This document shows, in pieces, positions 8,047 to 17,251 of a DNA stretch of 64,000 nucleotides. The notes under the pieces are model-generated. The model had not been told where the DNA came from. It searched no databases and saw only the letters and a program-made list of their open reading frames with translations. This DNA is from Aquimarina muelleri DSM 19832 (lineage in GTDB: Bacteria > Bacteroidota > Bacteroidia > Flavobacteriales > Flavobacteriaceae): the NCBI RefSeq assembly GCF_000430665.1, contig NZ_AUML01000003.1:62001-126000 (forward strand), in the 5' to 3' direction. Positions within the stretch are counted from its first letter, which is position 1; each line of letters opens with the position of its first letter. The position numbers and the translations under genes are program-made.

Positions 8047-9240
8047 TTATGCTAATACTGCTTGCACTTTATCCGCAGCTTCTTGAAACTGTACTGCACT
8101 TTGCACATCTAACCCACTATTGTCGATTAATTCTTTTGCTATATCTGCATTTGTACCTTGTAAACGAACTATAATAGGCACTTTAATCGCATCTCCCATG
8201 TTTTTATAAGCATCTACGACACCTTGCGCTACTCGATCACAACGAACAATACCTCCAAAAATATTAATAAGGATTGCTTTTACATTTGGATCTTTTAATA
8301 TAATTCTAAAAGCCGCCTCTACGCGTTTTGCATCTGCTGTACCTCCTACATCCAAAAAGTTAGCTGGCTCTCCACCCGCTTGCTTAATTAAATCCATAGT
8401 AGCCATTGCAAGACCTGCCCCATTTACCATACACCCTACATTGCCGTCTAGATCTACATAATTAAGACCAACTTCTTTTGCTTCTACTTCGATAGGGTTT
8501 TCCTCACGTATATCTCGCATATCGACATAATTTTTATGGCGATACAATGCATTTTCATCCAAAGTCACTTTGGCATCAACTGCCATAATTTTATCATCAC
8601 TTGTTTTAAGAACAGGGTTGATTTCGAATAAAGAAGCATCCGATTTAGTATAGGCTGTATATAACGCCATTACAAATTTGGTCATTTCTTTAAAAGCTGT
8701 ACCACTTAGCCCTAAATTAAAAGCTATTCTTCTTGCCTGAAAAGGAAGTAATCCAACAGAAGGATCTACTTCTTCTGTAAAAATTAAATGAGGAGTTTCT
8801 TCCGCTACAGTTTCAATATCCATTCCTCCTTCAGTGGAATACATAATCATATTACGACCAGAAGTACGATTTAACAAAACAGACATATAAAACTCATCTG
8901 GCTCACTATCTCCTGGATAATATACATCTTCTGCCACCAATACCTGGTGTACTTTTTTACCTTCAGCAGAAGTTTGAGGAGTGATTAAATTCATTCCAAT
9001 AATTTGCTCTGCTACAGATTCTACTTCCTTAAGGTTTTTAGCTAGCTTAACTCCACCACCTTTTCCTCGTCCACCAGCATGAACCTGTGCTTTAATCACA
9101 TGCCATCCTGTTCCGGTTTCGGCAGTAAGTTGTTTTGCTGCTGCAACAGCTTCGTTTGCATTTTGCGCTACAATACCACGCTGAATACGCACGCCAAAGC
9201 TGCTTAATATTTCTTTACCCTGATATTCGTGTAAGTTCAT
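8047..9240 (-). CDS. sucC: succinate-CoA ligase (ADP-forming), beta subunit
   Basis: A 397-residue protein. The ATP-grasp start is MNLHEYQGKEILSSFGV, with the nucleotide loop KAQVHAGGRGKGGGVKLAKN. The Mg/nucleotide region is LFEINPVLKT, and the C-terminal CoA-ligase fold has GCMVNGAGLAMATMDLIK, FLDVGGTA and INIFGGIVRCD. The enzyme makes ATP and succinate from succinyl-CoA in the TCA cycle together with SucD, which is not in this window. It is monocistronic here. A well-formed promoter lies at 9273-9304. Confidence 0.98.
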   Translation of the reverse strand: MNLHEYQGKEILSSFGVRIQRGIVAQNANEAVAAAKQLTAETGTGWHVIKAQVHAGGRGKGGGVKLAKNLKEVESVAEQIIGMNLITPQTSAEGKKVHQVLVAEDVYYPGDSEPDEFYMSVLLNRTSGRNMIMYSTEGGMDIETVAEETPHLIFTEEVDPSVGLLPFQARRIAFNLGLSGTAFKEMTKFVMALYTAYTKSDASLFEINPVLKTSDDKIMAVDAKVTLDENALYRHKNYVDMRDIREENPIEVEAKEVGLNYVDLDGNVGCMVNGAGLAMATMDLIKQAGGEPANFLDVGGTADAKRVEAAFRIILKDPNVKAILINIFGGIVRCDRVAQGVVDAYKNMGDAIKVPIIVRLQGTNADIAKELIDNSGLDVQSAVQFQEAADKVQAVLA

Positions 9241-9272
9241 AATGTTTTTTTTTGCCTTTTTTATAGGAGTTC

Positions 9273-9304
9273 CAAAAATAGCAAAAGTGAAGTTACTGTG
9301 CCAA
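9273..9304 (-). promoter_or_regulatory. Bacteroidota-type promoter of sucC
   Basis: On the minus strand, -33 TTG (9302-9304) and -7 TATTTTTG (9273-9280, an exact TAnnTTTG). The expected 5' untranslated region is about 30 bases. Confidence 0.65.
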
Positions 9305-9391
9305 TCTTTTATCGTAAAAAACTAGGAAGAAATTCAAAACAAAAAAAGAAACCAAAAACTTATTGAACTAATTAAAGAAAATTCTTAAAAA

Positions 9392-10027
9392 TTATAATTG
9401 AAAATTCTTAAAATCCAAAGGATCAAAATTCTTAAAATGCCCGTTCATTTTAATCACTTTCTTAGTTCGATTCATCTCTCTAATTATTGGAATAGTAACT
9501 TTGAGATGTTCTATAAGATATTGTAATCGTTCTGATTCATTTCTAAGTTTTAATAAATGATATTCTTGATGCAAAGATAAACCTATTTTGTGAGCTACTT
9601 GATAGCTTACAAAGGGGACAGCTAACACTGGAGGGTTATCTATAGCTAATTCTATATATAGCTTTGTTATGCTTCTAAGTAATTTTTCTTGTAACTCCTC
9701 AGTATTCTCTTCTTTATTTTTAAGAAATTGAACATCTCCTCCTGAATATAACTTACCAGGATATTGCTGGTTAAAATTACTGATTTTAAAAACTCTTGTT
9801 CCTAAGCATACAACATCGCTTTCACCTTTGGGATATTTTTGAGCTACTTCTTGAAGTTTTACTTCTGTTCCATACTCTAATTTCCCGTCAAGAAAAGTAG
9901 GTATCCCGAATAGGAAACCTTCTTTTTGACAGTCGGCAATTAGTTGCTGATATCTTTTTTCAAAAATATGCAAAGACAAACGCTCTCCTGGATAAACTAC
10001 AGTTTGCAATGGAAAAAGAGGTAACAT
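9392..10027 (-). CDS. LON substrate-binding-domain protein
   Basis: I take the ATG at 10027 (MLPLFPLQTVVYPGERLSLH), which is the usual N-terminus of this family. An upstream in-frame ATG at 10078 would add 17 residues of no obvious value. The resulting 211-residue protein has the Lon N-terminal (PUA-like) fold: HIFEKRYQQLIADCQKEG, then VAQKYPKGESDVVCLGTRVF. A helical end around LSLHQEYHLLKLRNESERLQ follows. There is no AAA or protease domain, so it is a stand-alone substrate-recognition-type protein of unknown client. It has its own transcript, divergent from lysA. Confidence 0.85.
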   Translation of the reverse strand: MLPLFPLQTVVYPGERLSLHIFEKRYQQLIADCQKEGFLFGIPTFLDGKLEYGTEVKLQEVAQKYPKGESDVVCLGTRVFKISNFNQQYPGKLYSGGDVQFLKNKEENTEELQEKLLRSITKLYIELAIDNPPVLAVPFVSYQVAHKIGLSLHQEYHLLKLRNESERLQYLIEHLKVTIPIIREMNRTKKVIKMNGHFKNFDPLDFKNFQL

Positions 10028-10146
10028 ATTTTTTTTATTAAAAATACTAATTACTCTTTTTATAGACATTAAGTACAAGTTAAAAATATTAAAATCTATT
10101 GAACAATAGATTTTTTCTTAATAAGACGATAATATCTCTAATTTTA

Positions 10147-10172
10147 TTGATAATTTCGTAAGCTTAAATTTG
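10147..10172 (+). promoter_or_regulatory. Bacteroidota-type promoter of lysA
   Basis: -33 TTG at 10147-10149 and -7 TAAATTTG at 10165-10172 (exact TAnnTTTG). The spacing is a little short. The box ends 7 bases before the ATG, so the leader is very short or absent. Confidence 0.45.
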
Positions 10173-10179
10173 TGACACA

Positions 10180-11412
10180 ATGGAAAATAAAAATTTATTA
10201 GCAATTGCAAATGAATTTGGGAGTCCTGTTTATGTATACGACTCCTCAAAGATTATTTCACAGTACAATCGCCTTTCTGATGCTTTCAAGGAAGTCAAAC
10301 AGTTAAAACTTAATTATGCAGTTAAAGCACTGTCTAATCTTGCTATTTTAAAGCTAATAAATTCTTTAGGAGCAGGACTAGATACAGTTTCTATACAGGA
10401 AGTAGAATTAGGATTAAAAGCAGGTGTCAAACCAAAGAATATTGTTTTTACTCCTAATGGGGTTTCTCTTGAAGAAATAGAAGAGGTTTCCTCTTTAGGC
10501 GTACAAATAAACATAGACAATCTTTCTATTTTAGAACAGTTTGGCACAAAACACCCTGATACCCCTGTGTGTATTCGTATGAATCCACATGTAATGGCTG
10601 GCGGAAACAGCAAAATATCTGTAGGGCATATCGATAGCAAGTTTGGAATTTCAATTCACCAAATTCCTCATATTCTTAGAATTGTACAAAATACAGGGAT
10701 GCGTATTAATGGAATACACATGCATACAGGTAGCGACATTTTAGACATTGAAGTGTTTCTGCGTGCTTGCGAAATACTTTTTGAAACTGCAATGAATTTT
10801 AAGAATCTTGATTTTATAGATTTTGGAAGTGGTTTTAAAGTGCCTTACAAGTCAGGAGATATTGAAACTAATATAGAAGAGTTTGGTTTTAAAATGACTA
10901 AACGCTTTAACTCTTTTTGTAAAGAATATGGTAAAAATTTAACATTAGGATTTGAACCTGGTAAATTTTTGGTTAGTGAAGCAGGATATTTTTTAGCTAA
11001 GGTAAATGTAATCAAACAAACTACATCTACTGTTTTTGCAGGGATAGATAGTGGTTTTAATCATTTAATCCGACCAATGTTTTATAATTCGCATCATGAA
11101 ATTATTAACATCACTAATCCTGAAGGAAAAGAACGATTCTATTCTGTAGTTGGATATATCTGCGAAACAGATACTTTTGCTACAAATCGAAGAATTTCTG
11201 AAATCACAGAAGGAGATATTGTAGCTTTTAAAAATGCTGGAGCTTATTGTTTTTCGATGTCTAGCAACTACAACTCTCGCTACCGTCCCGCAGAGGTTCT
11301 ATGGCATGAAGGAGAGGCTCATTTGATTCGCAAACGCGAAACATTTAATGATCTTATAAAAAATCAAATAGACATTGATATTTTCTCTAAAACAAAAGAA
11401 ACTGTATCATAA
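10180..11412 (+). CDS. lysA: diaminopimelate decarboxylase
   Basis: A 410-residue group IV PLP decarboxylase that makes L-lysine from meso-diaminopimelate. The TIM barrel carries the PLP lysine in LNYAVKALSNLAILK. HMHTGSDI and GFEPGKFLVSEAGYFL contact the phosphate. The beta domain has the substrate/dimer cysteine region GYICETDTFATNR and the terminal FSMSSNYNSRYRPAEVLW with its catalytic tyrosine. The length fits the family. It is monocistronic, with an apparently short-leader promoter and a hairpin after the stop. Confidence 0.96.
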   Translation: MENKNLLAIANEFGSPVYVYDSSKIISQYNRLSDAFKEVKQLKLNYAVKALSNLAILKLINSLGAGLDTVSIQEVELGLKAGVKPKNIVFTPNGVSLEEIEEVSSLGVQINIDNLSILEQFGTKHPDTPVCIRMNPHVMAGGNSKISVGHIDSKFGISIHQIPHILRIVQNTGMRINGIHMHTGSDILDIEVFLRACEILFETAMNFKNLDFIDFGSGFKVPYKSGDIETNIEEFGFKMTKRFNSFCKEYGKNLTLGFEPGKFLVSEAGYFLAKVNVIKQTTSTVFAGIDSGFNHLIRPMFYNSHHEIINITNPEGKERFYSVVGYICETDTFATNRRISEITEGDIVAFKNAGAYCFSMSSNYNSRYRPAEVLWHEGEAHLIRKRETFNDLIKNQIDIDIFSKTKETVS

Positions 11413-11429
11413 AATATTCATGCAATAAT

Positions 11430-11460
11430 AAATAGCGTTAGATTCTGTCTAGCGCTATTT
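11430..11460 (+). terminator. hairpin terminator of lysA
   Basis: A 13-bp stem with one G-U pair (11430-11442 with 11448-11460), followed by a weak T-rich tail. Confidence 0.6.
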
Positions 11461-11613
11461 GTTATAAAAATCTGAAATAAAAATAAGAATTCTGTTTAAA
11501 GAGATATTATAATTATTTAATTCAAAGATAATTTTAGCACATAATATTATTAGATTTCTTCAAAAAAGCAATCATTAATAAGGCTTTACCATAAATAAAA
11601 AGGTCTTAAAAAA

Positions 11614-11650
11614 GAAATCTCGAAATTCTGTTTATAAAAAATGAGATTTC
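11614..11650 (-). terminator. possible terminator of the DUF3820/DUF922 pair
   Basis: An 8-bp stem (11614-11621 with 11643-11650) followed on the minus strand by six T. The 21-nt loop makes it weaker than the others. Confidence 0.4.
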
Positions 11651-11659
11651 AGAATACAT

Positions 11660-11884
11660 TTATAGATTTTTAATGTTTTTAATTAAGTATTCTAAGCCAT
11701 TAAGTTTTAATTCGTAAACTGTTTGTAACTGCTGCCCTAATAGACCTTTAGGAAAACCTTTATTATGATACCACACTACATAGTACTCTGGAAGATCTAT
11801 AAGGTATCTATCTTTGTATTTACCAAAAGGCATTTTAGCATAAGCCAATTTGGTTAAAAAATCCTTTTGAGGTTGGATTTCCAT
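11660..11884 (-). CDS. DUF3820 protein
   Basis: A 74-residue protein with the family signature MPFGKYKDRYLIDLPEYYV and then WYHNKGFPKGLLGQQLQTVY. The same FGKxKG/ExxxxY-type module appears as the C-terminal tail of ExoX-like exonucleases, including the one at 38550-39326 in this window, so a nucleic-acid-linked role is possible but unproven. It is 14 bp downstream of the DUF922 gene and co-directional, so likely one transcript. Confidence 0.85.
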   Translation of the reverse strand: MEIQPQKDFLTKLAYAKMPFGKYKDRYLIDLPEYYVVWYHNKGFPKGLLGQQLQTVYELKLNGLEYLIKNIKNL

Positions 11885-11898
11885 AAATTAAAAAGGGA

Positions 11899-12435
11899 TT
11901 ATTTGGTAAAGTTTCTATAATACCACATTAATGTTTCTACCTTTTTTTCCCATTTTTTTTGTGCTTCTTTATTTATTGAATGATCTGTTTCTTCATCGTA
12001 TCTTTCTTGCATATTAATTCTCATTCTTTCTACCAACTTATACATTTTATTAAGATCTCGACGTATATTATCCCCTGCCTTATATTCTTTTAATCTTTTT
12101 CGCATTATTCGTGCATGTAATTCAGAAATATCAAAATGTAGTTGCTCGTGAGACAATAGTCCATCAGACATTTGCCCCCTCTTTACCCAAGATAATGATG
12201 GGTAGCAAAAACTATCTACTTGATAGTTTAATTCAATCTCTCCTTTATCTTTACCATAAGACCATTGATAGGTAATACCTGTATTTACACTAGCACCAAA
12301 AGCGCTATTCATATTAGGTTTCCCTCTAAAATCTGACCATGCCAACTCACTCCTTTCTGTATAAGAGAATTTGCCTACATAACCATTATTATTGGTAATA
12401 AATAAAAATAAAATAATAGTAATGTACTTACTCAT
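11899..12435 (-). CDS. DUF922-like secreted protease-like protein
   Basis: The start is taken at 12435 (MSKYITIILFLFITNNNGYV), which gives a clean signal peptide; an ATG at 12447 would prefix four residues. The mature part has LAWSDFRGKP near its start. The motif HEQLHFDISELHAR resembles the HExxH-like zinc site of predicted secreted Zn-dependent proteases (DUF922). A charged helical end (NKMYKLVERMRINMQERYD) follows. No second catalytic motif is certain, so enzymatic activity is inference. It is probably in an operon with DUF3820. Confidence 0.75.
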   Translation of the reverse strand: MSKYITIILFLFITNNNGYVGKFSYTERSELAWSDFRGKPNMNSAFGASVNTGITYQWSYGKDKGEIELNYQVDSFCYPSLSWVKRGQMSDGLLSHEQLHFDISELHARIMRKRLKEYKAGDNIRRDLNKMYKLVERMRINMQERYDEETDHSINKEAQKKWEKKVETLMWYYRNFTK

Positions 12436-12838
12436 AATTGCAAACAATTATGCCCAAATAAAGTTATATTTACCTATTTCTGAAACACTAAGGGATACAA
12501 TATGGGGCAAATATTGTTAGCGCTTTACAAAATAGTGTTACTACTTCCTAGCTTTTAAATATACGTATTTTTAAAGTATATATGTTACTATAAAACCAGC
12601 GTTTTGTTTTCCTTGATATTTGAAACCTATCAATTACAATGCCATAGAAATTATTTTCTTCAAAAAACAGAAATTACATAACCTCTACAAAATCAAAGAT
12701 ATATAAAAAATACTTTTTTTTATATATCTAGAAGCATTTTTTATTCAGTATTAATTTATACCCCCACTAATACTTGTGTCGATAAGTTTATGTTTTCTGT
12801 CTTTAGAAATCTTAAATATTTTATTCCTTACTACAAAA
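12436..12838. other. intergenic region
   Basis: About 400 bp, very A+T-rich. It contains a perfect 14-bp inverted repeat that is almost all A/T (12697-12710 with 12716-12729), which could form a weak hairpin at the 3' end of the LysM gene transcript. I see no ORF or other element. Confidence 0.5.
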
Positions 12839-14995
12839 TTATTCTACTATATTTAATTTTAAATCATCATCAAACTTAATGAGATATACTGCTTCATTAG
12901 AGTATCCTCCTAAAAGTTTTTTAGAATAATTAAATTTATTTTCAACATATTCTGTTGTTCCATCAAAAGAAGCTTTATATAAATCATCTGCTGTTCCTAA
13001 TCGCATTAAAATATCATATGCTATATCAAAACCTCTGATAGCCCATTTATTGGGATCAGAGCCATATTCTCTTTTATAACGTTTTACAAATGGAGCTATT
13101 TCTTCTCCTTCTTCTATTTCTTTATTATCAAATTCTTTATCTACAGATGGATAATGCATATGTAATTTTGATAAATGTTCGTTTTTTATATTATCATTAT
13201 CAAAGGCATTATTTTTATCTGTAGTAAATAAAGTTATCTTATGACTTTCTGCTTTTGCATTAAGCAAAGGAATAACATTACTAATCATTGCTACGTCATT
13301 TGATTCTAGAAAAATCCAATTTGGTTTGTTTTTATCTAACGCTTTATTAAGTCGAACTTCATAAAGGTAATTTCCTTCTTCTATCTTAGCAATTTTGGCA
13401 TTAGGAAACTTAGCTATCAATTTCTTTTTCACCTCTTCATATTTACCACCTTTCTGAACTATAATTACTATATTTTTGCTTATAGAATCTTTTTCTACAA
13501 ACGATATTATTTTATCTTGTAATATTTTATTTGTAGGGCGCGTTTGAAAGAAATTATCATGTAATTTTGACTCTTTTCTTGAAGCTGGCGAGAATACAGG
13601 GGTGTTATATTTTTTAAGTTCTGAGGCTACTATTTCAGCATTACTTTGGTATAATGGTCCGATTATAGCATCTGTATTTTCAAAATCATTTTCATGTATT
13701 AAATTTTTGATATGCTCTCTATTATTATTTCTGTGTGTATCAAAAACAGTTAATTCAGTAGTAATCCCCCTAGTTTTAGCAGAATCTATTGCTATCAAAA
13801 CTCCACTATAAAGGTCTAATGCTATTCTTAAACTTTGTTTACTCTTTAGGTAGCTTTCTGTTTGTTTTCTAGCTTCAAAATTCAAAGTATCCAAACTAAA
13901 AGGGAGCATTACTGCTACTTTCTTAGGAGTAAAATTATATAAGTTTTTTCCTAAATCTACATATTTTTCTTTAGACAACCCTTTACTTATACTTATTGTG
14001 TCTTTAGGAATTGTAATTACCATACCTGCTTTTAAGCCTTCCCGTAGATAAGGGTTCATTTTAAATAAAGAATCAGAAGAGATCCCAGTACGTCTCAAAA
14101 TACGAAAAATAGTTTCTTTAGGTTTTACTTGATATAATTCAAACCCAGGCTGAACCGCATCTTTTAAAGAAACAAATACACTTGTAGGAACTGTTATTTG
14201 CATTCCTACAGGGAAACCTGAGCTCATATTAGGATTAAGCTGTTCTAGCTCATTTATAGTAACCCCATGTCGTCTGGCAATACTATACTTTGTATCTTTT
14301 GGTTTTACCGTATACCGAGTAGTGGTAGATAATCTAGAATCCGTTAAGACTTTTGATGTCTCATTACCTACAGGGTCATTTGCAAATACAGGTATCCTTA
14401 ATTTATCTTTTTTTCTGATCTGCTCAGAGTATAGTCTTTTGTTATTTTTCTTTATGTCTTCTACTGTTATTTTGTAATTTTTAGCTATCCCGTAAAGAGT
14501 TTCTTTTTTCTTAACCTTATGGGTTATATATCGTATTATTTCTTGTTCTTTTGGAGCTATTTTCAAACTATCTAAAACAGCATCTTTTCCTTTCTCTTTA
14601 TTAACATCTACAGCTGCCACCTCTTTTTCCTCCATTTTACCTACATTAAGGATTTGACCAAGATTAATCCCTTTATCTGCCTCTGGATTCAATAAATAAA
14701 TAGTTTCTACACTGATATTATATTTTTTTGAAAGACTATATACCGTATCTCCTTTTTCTACAACGTGAATTTTATATTCTTGATTACCTAACACTGGAAC
14801 GGCTAAAATTTCACCTTCACTGATCCCATCTTTTGCTGTTGGATTTATTTTATATATAGCCTCTGGAGTGGTATTATAACGTTTTGCTATCCTGTATACA
14901 TTCTCTCCTTTTGCCACTTTATGACTCTTATATTGCTGTGCATAAGCTATACCTGATACCATCAGCAACAGAAAGATCAATAAAAACTTTTTCAT
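12839..14995 (-). CDS. five-LysM protein with periplasmic-binding-like C-terminal domain
   Basis: A 718-residue exported protein (signal MKKFLLIFLLLMVSGIAYAQ). Five LysM repeats lie at about 23-68, 74-119, 156-203, 227-272 and 286-332, each with the KGDTVYSLSKKYN-like start and LNP/xNP middle. They should bind peptidoglycan. From about residue 355 (KKVAVMLPFSLDTL) to the end the pattern fits a type I periplasmic binding fold: NDFENTDAIIGPLYQSNA, FSPASRKESKL and NWIFLESNDVAM. It lies 50 bp downstream of guaA on the same strand. The ligand is unknown; such proteins may sense wall or amino-acid-like ligands, or serve as an LpoA-like scaffold. Confidence 0.85.
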   Translation of the reverse strand: MKKFLLIFLLLMVSGIAYAQQYKSHKVAKGENVYRIAKRYNTTPEAIYKINPTAKDGISEGEILAVPVLGNQEYKIHVVEKGDTVYSLSKKYNISVETIYLLNPEADKGINLGQILNVGKMEEKEVAAVDVNKEKGKDAVLDSLKIAPKEQEIIRYITHKVKKKETLYGIAKNYKITVEDIKKNNKRLYSEQIRKKDKLRIPVFANDPVGNETSKVLTDSRLSTTTRYTVKPKDTKYSIARRHGVTINELEQLNPNMSSGFPVGMQITVPTSVFVSLKDAVQPGFELYQVKPKETIFRILRRTGISSDSLFKMNPYLREGLKAGMVITIPKDTISISKGLSKEKYVDLGKNLYNFTPKKVAVMLPFSLDTLNFEARKQTESYLKSKQSLRIALDLYSGVLIAIDSAKTRGITTELTVFDTHRNNNREHIKNLIHENDFENTDAIIGPLYQSNAEIVASELKKYNTPVFSPASRKESKLHDNFFQTRPTNKILQDKIISFVEKDSISKNIVIIVQKGGKYEEVKKKLIAKFPNAKIAKIEEGNYLYEVRLNKALDKNKPNWIFLESNDVAMISNVIPLLNAKAESHKITLFTTDKNNAFDNDNIKNEHLSKLHMHYPSVDKEFDNKEIEEGEEIAPFVKRYKREYGSDPNKWAIRGFDIAYDILMRLGTADDLYKASFDGTTEYVENKFNYSKKLLGGYSNEAVYLIKFDDDLKLNIVE

Positions 14996-15045
14996 GTATT
15001 ATCTAATTATTTTTTTTTTTAATTCCCCTTATATAAAACCAAAAC

Positions 15046-16575
15046 TTACTCCCACTCTATTGTTGCAGGAGGCTTAGAACTTATATCATATACTACTCTA
15101 TTAACGCCTTTTACTCTGTTTATTATTGCATTAGAAGTTTTTTGTAAGAATTCATAAGGCAAATTTACCCAATCTGCGGTCATCCCATCTGTACTCTCAA
15201 CTGCTCTCAATGCTACACAGTTTTCATAAGTTCGCTCATCTCCCATTACTCCAACACTCTGTACTGGCAATAAAATAGCTCCTGCTTGCCATACTTTATC
15301 ATACAATCCATCTTCTTTTAAGCCATTTATAAAAATAGCATCTACTTCTTGTAAAACGGCTACTTTTTCTGGGGTTATATCCCCTAATATTCGAATTGCT
15401 AGCCCTGGTCCGGGAAAAGGATGTCTCCCTAGTAACTCTGGATCAATTCCCATCGATGCACCAACTCTTCTCACTTCATCTTTAAACAACATGCGTAATG
15501 GTTCTACTACTTCTAATTTCATAAAATCGGGCAATCCTCCAACATTATGATGAGATTTAATAGTTGCAGAAGGCCCATTAACCGAGATAGACTCTATTAC
15601 ATCAGGATATATAGTGCCTTGACCTAACCACTTTGCATTTTCTATCTGATGCGCTTCATCATCAAATACTTCTATAAAAATTTTACCAATTATTTTTCTC
15701 TTTCCTTCGGGATCACTTTCTCCTGCAAGAGCATCCAAAAAACGTGCCGAAGCATCTACTCCTTTTACATTGAGCCCCATTCCTTCGTACTGATCTAATA
15801 CTGCAGAGAATTCATTTTTACGTAACAATCCATTATTTACAAAAATACAATGTAAGTTTTTTCCTATTGCTTTATGTAATAACACTGCTGCAACTGTTGA
15901 GTCTACCCCACCGCTTAACCCTAATACTACTTTGTCGTTCCCTAATTTTTCTTTTAATTCTGCTACTGTTGAGTCTACAAAAGAATCTGGTGTCCAATCT
16001 GGTTGAACATTAGCTATCTTAATTAAAAAATTCTCTAACAATTTCTTTCCATCGGTTGAGTGATATACTTCTGGATGAAATTGAATAGCATACGTTTCTT
16101 CTCCTTCTATTCTATAAGCAGCATTTTCTACATCGCTAGTACTTGCTAATTTAACCGCTCCTTCTGGAAGTTTCTTGATGGTATCACTATGACTCATCCA
16201 TACTTGGGATCCTTTACTTATACTTTCAAAGAACTGTTCTCCTTCTTGGATAAAAGATAAATTCGCTCTACCATATTCTCGTGTATTTGAAGGAGCAACT
16301 TCGCCTCCACTAAAATGAGCCAGATATTGTGCTCCATAACAAACTGCCAGCAAAGGTTTTTTACCTCTGATTTCTGATAAATCAGGATGAGGGGCATCTT
16401 CTCCTCTTACTGAAAAAGGAGAACCTGAAAGAATTACGGCTTTAAAATCAGAAACATTTTCTGGTAAATTATTATAAGGGTGTATTTCGCAATATATGTT
16501 TAACTCTCTAACTCTTCTTGCTATAAGTTGTGTGTATTGCGACCCGAAATCTAAAATAAGTACGTTGTTTTGCAT
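15046..16575 (-). CDS. guaA: GMP synthase (glutamine-hydrolysing)
   Basis: The ATG at 16575 gives [20 protein letters not shown], the usual start; a TTG two codons upstream is unnecessary. The 509-residue enzyme has a class I glutamine amidotransferase domain: nucleophile Cys in [14 protein letters not shown] (about residue 79) and His/Glu in [10 protein letters not shown]. The ATP-pyrophosphatase loop is [14 protein letters not shown]. The C-terminal dimerisation/XMP domain ends in [13 protein letters not shown]. It aminates XMP to GMP. The LysM protein follows it on the same strand. Confidence 0.98.
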   Translation of the reverse strand: MQNNVLILDFGSQYTQLIARRVRELNIYCEIHPYNNLPENVSDFKAVILSGSPFSVRGEDAPHPDLSEIRGKKPLLAVCYGAQYLAHFSGGEVAPSNTREYGRANLSFIQEGEQFFESISKGSQVWMSHSDTIKKLPEGAVKLASTSDVENAAYRIEGEETYAIQFHPEVYHSTDGKKLLENFLIKIANVQPDWTPDSFVDSTVAELKEKLGNDKVVLGLSGGVDSTVAAVLLHKAIGKNLHCIFVNNGLLRKNEFSAVLDQYEGMGLNVKGVDASARFLDALAGESDPEGKRKIIGKIFIEVFDDEAHQIENAKWLGQGTIYPDVIESISVNGPSATIKSHHNVGGLPDFMKLEVVEPLRMLFKDEVRRVGASMGIDPELLGRHPFPGPGLAIRILGDITPEKVAVLQEVDAIFINGLKEDGLYDKVWQAGAILLPVQSVGVMGDERTYENCVALRAVESTDGMTADWVNLPYEFLQKTSNAIINRVKGVNRVVYDISSKPPATIEWE

Positions 16576-16947
16576 AGGCAAAAATAAAATTAAATTATAA
16601 CCCTCGAAATCCTAAATAGAATAATTTTTAACTACGTCGTTTATTTTATAAACAACTTTGGTGTTTGGCTTATAAAAAATCTAAAAACTGTTTTTAAAAA
16701 ACTTGCTTTAACCTGATGATTATTCTTATTCAAATCACCCATAAACTACTATAAAACAGACTTTTTACATAAAAAAACTAAACAAAAACCATTCATCTAT
16801 ACAAAATAACGATTGATCGACACAAAATAACCAATAATCGATCACTTAAAATAGTTTATTCTTATTTAAATAATTTTAATCATGCAACAATTTAAAAAAC
16901 ATAATAACCTATAGAGCTTAAATCATAACTCCTTAAAACCAAAAAAT
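16576..16947. other. divergent intergenic region guaA / small secreted protein
   Basis: About 370 bp. On the guaA side a TATTTTTG box lies right against the start codon. At 16801-16843 two near-identical copies of about 21 bases (ACAAAATAACgATtgATCGA type) stand in tandem. No ORF was seen. Confidence 0.45.
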
Positions 16948-17232
16948 ATGAAAAATCTTGTTTTTATTTTTTTATTCTTTTCAAGTATAGCTTGTTTTTC
17001 TAAAAACACTCCGTATCAAAAAAAAATTCCTAACACTAATACAATTGTTAACACTTTAGCACAACAACTAATTAATCCCCCTAACAATGTAATCTTTATA
17101 TCTATGTCTATTTTAGACCTGATAAGAGAAAATACAGATCCCTATAAAAAGAAAAATGAAGCTACTGGGAGTTGGGTTAAAAGCACTATATGGATTAAAA
17201 ACCCTAATTGGATCAAAAAAGAACTAGTATAA
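16948..17232 (+). CDS. small secreted protein of unknown function
   Basis: A 94-residue ORF with a clear signal peptide (MKNLVFIFLFFSSIACFS). The mature part is short and basic (about 75 residues) with a tryptophan-rich end (GSWVKSTIWIKNPNWIKK). No family is recognised. The ATG is preceded by an A-rich stretch rather than a Shine-Dalgarno, as is normal in this phylum. It converges with bshC only 20 bp away. The coding call rests on the signal peptide and compact frame, so it is moderately secure. Confidence 0.55.
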   Translation: MKNLVFIFLFFSSIACFSKNTPYQKKIPNTNTIVNTLAQQLINPPNNVIFISMSILDLIRENTDPYKKKNEATGSWVKSTIWIKNPNWIKKELV

Positions 17233-17251
17233 TCTTTAAAATCCGCACTAG

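Noticed and set aside
12697-12729. 14-bp perfect inverted repeat as a strong terminator
   Set aside because: Almost pure A/T with one G-C pair, so it is too weak to call; mentioned only as structure.
16573-16602. TATTTTTG box as the guaA promoter
   Set aside because: It ends 3 bases before the ATG and has no -33 TTG, so transcription would start inside the gene.
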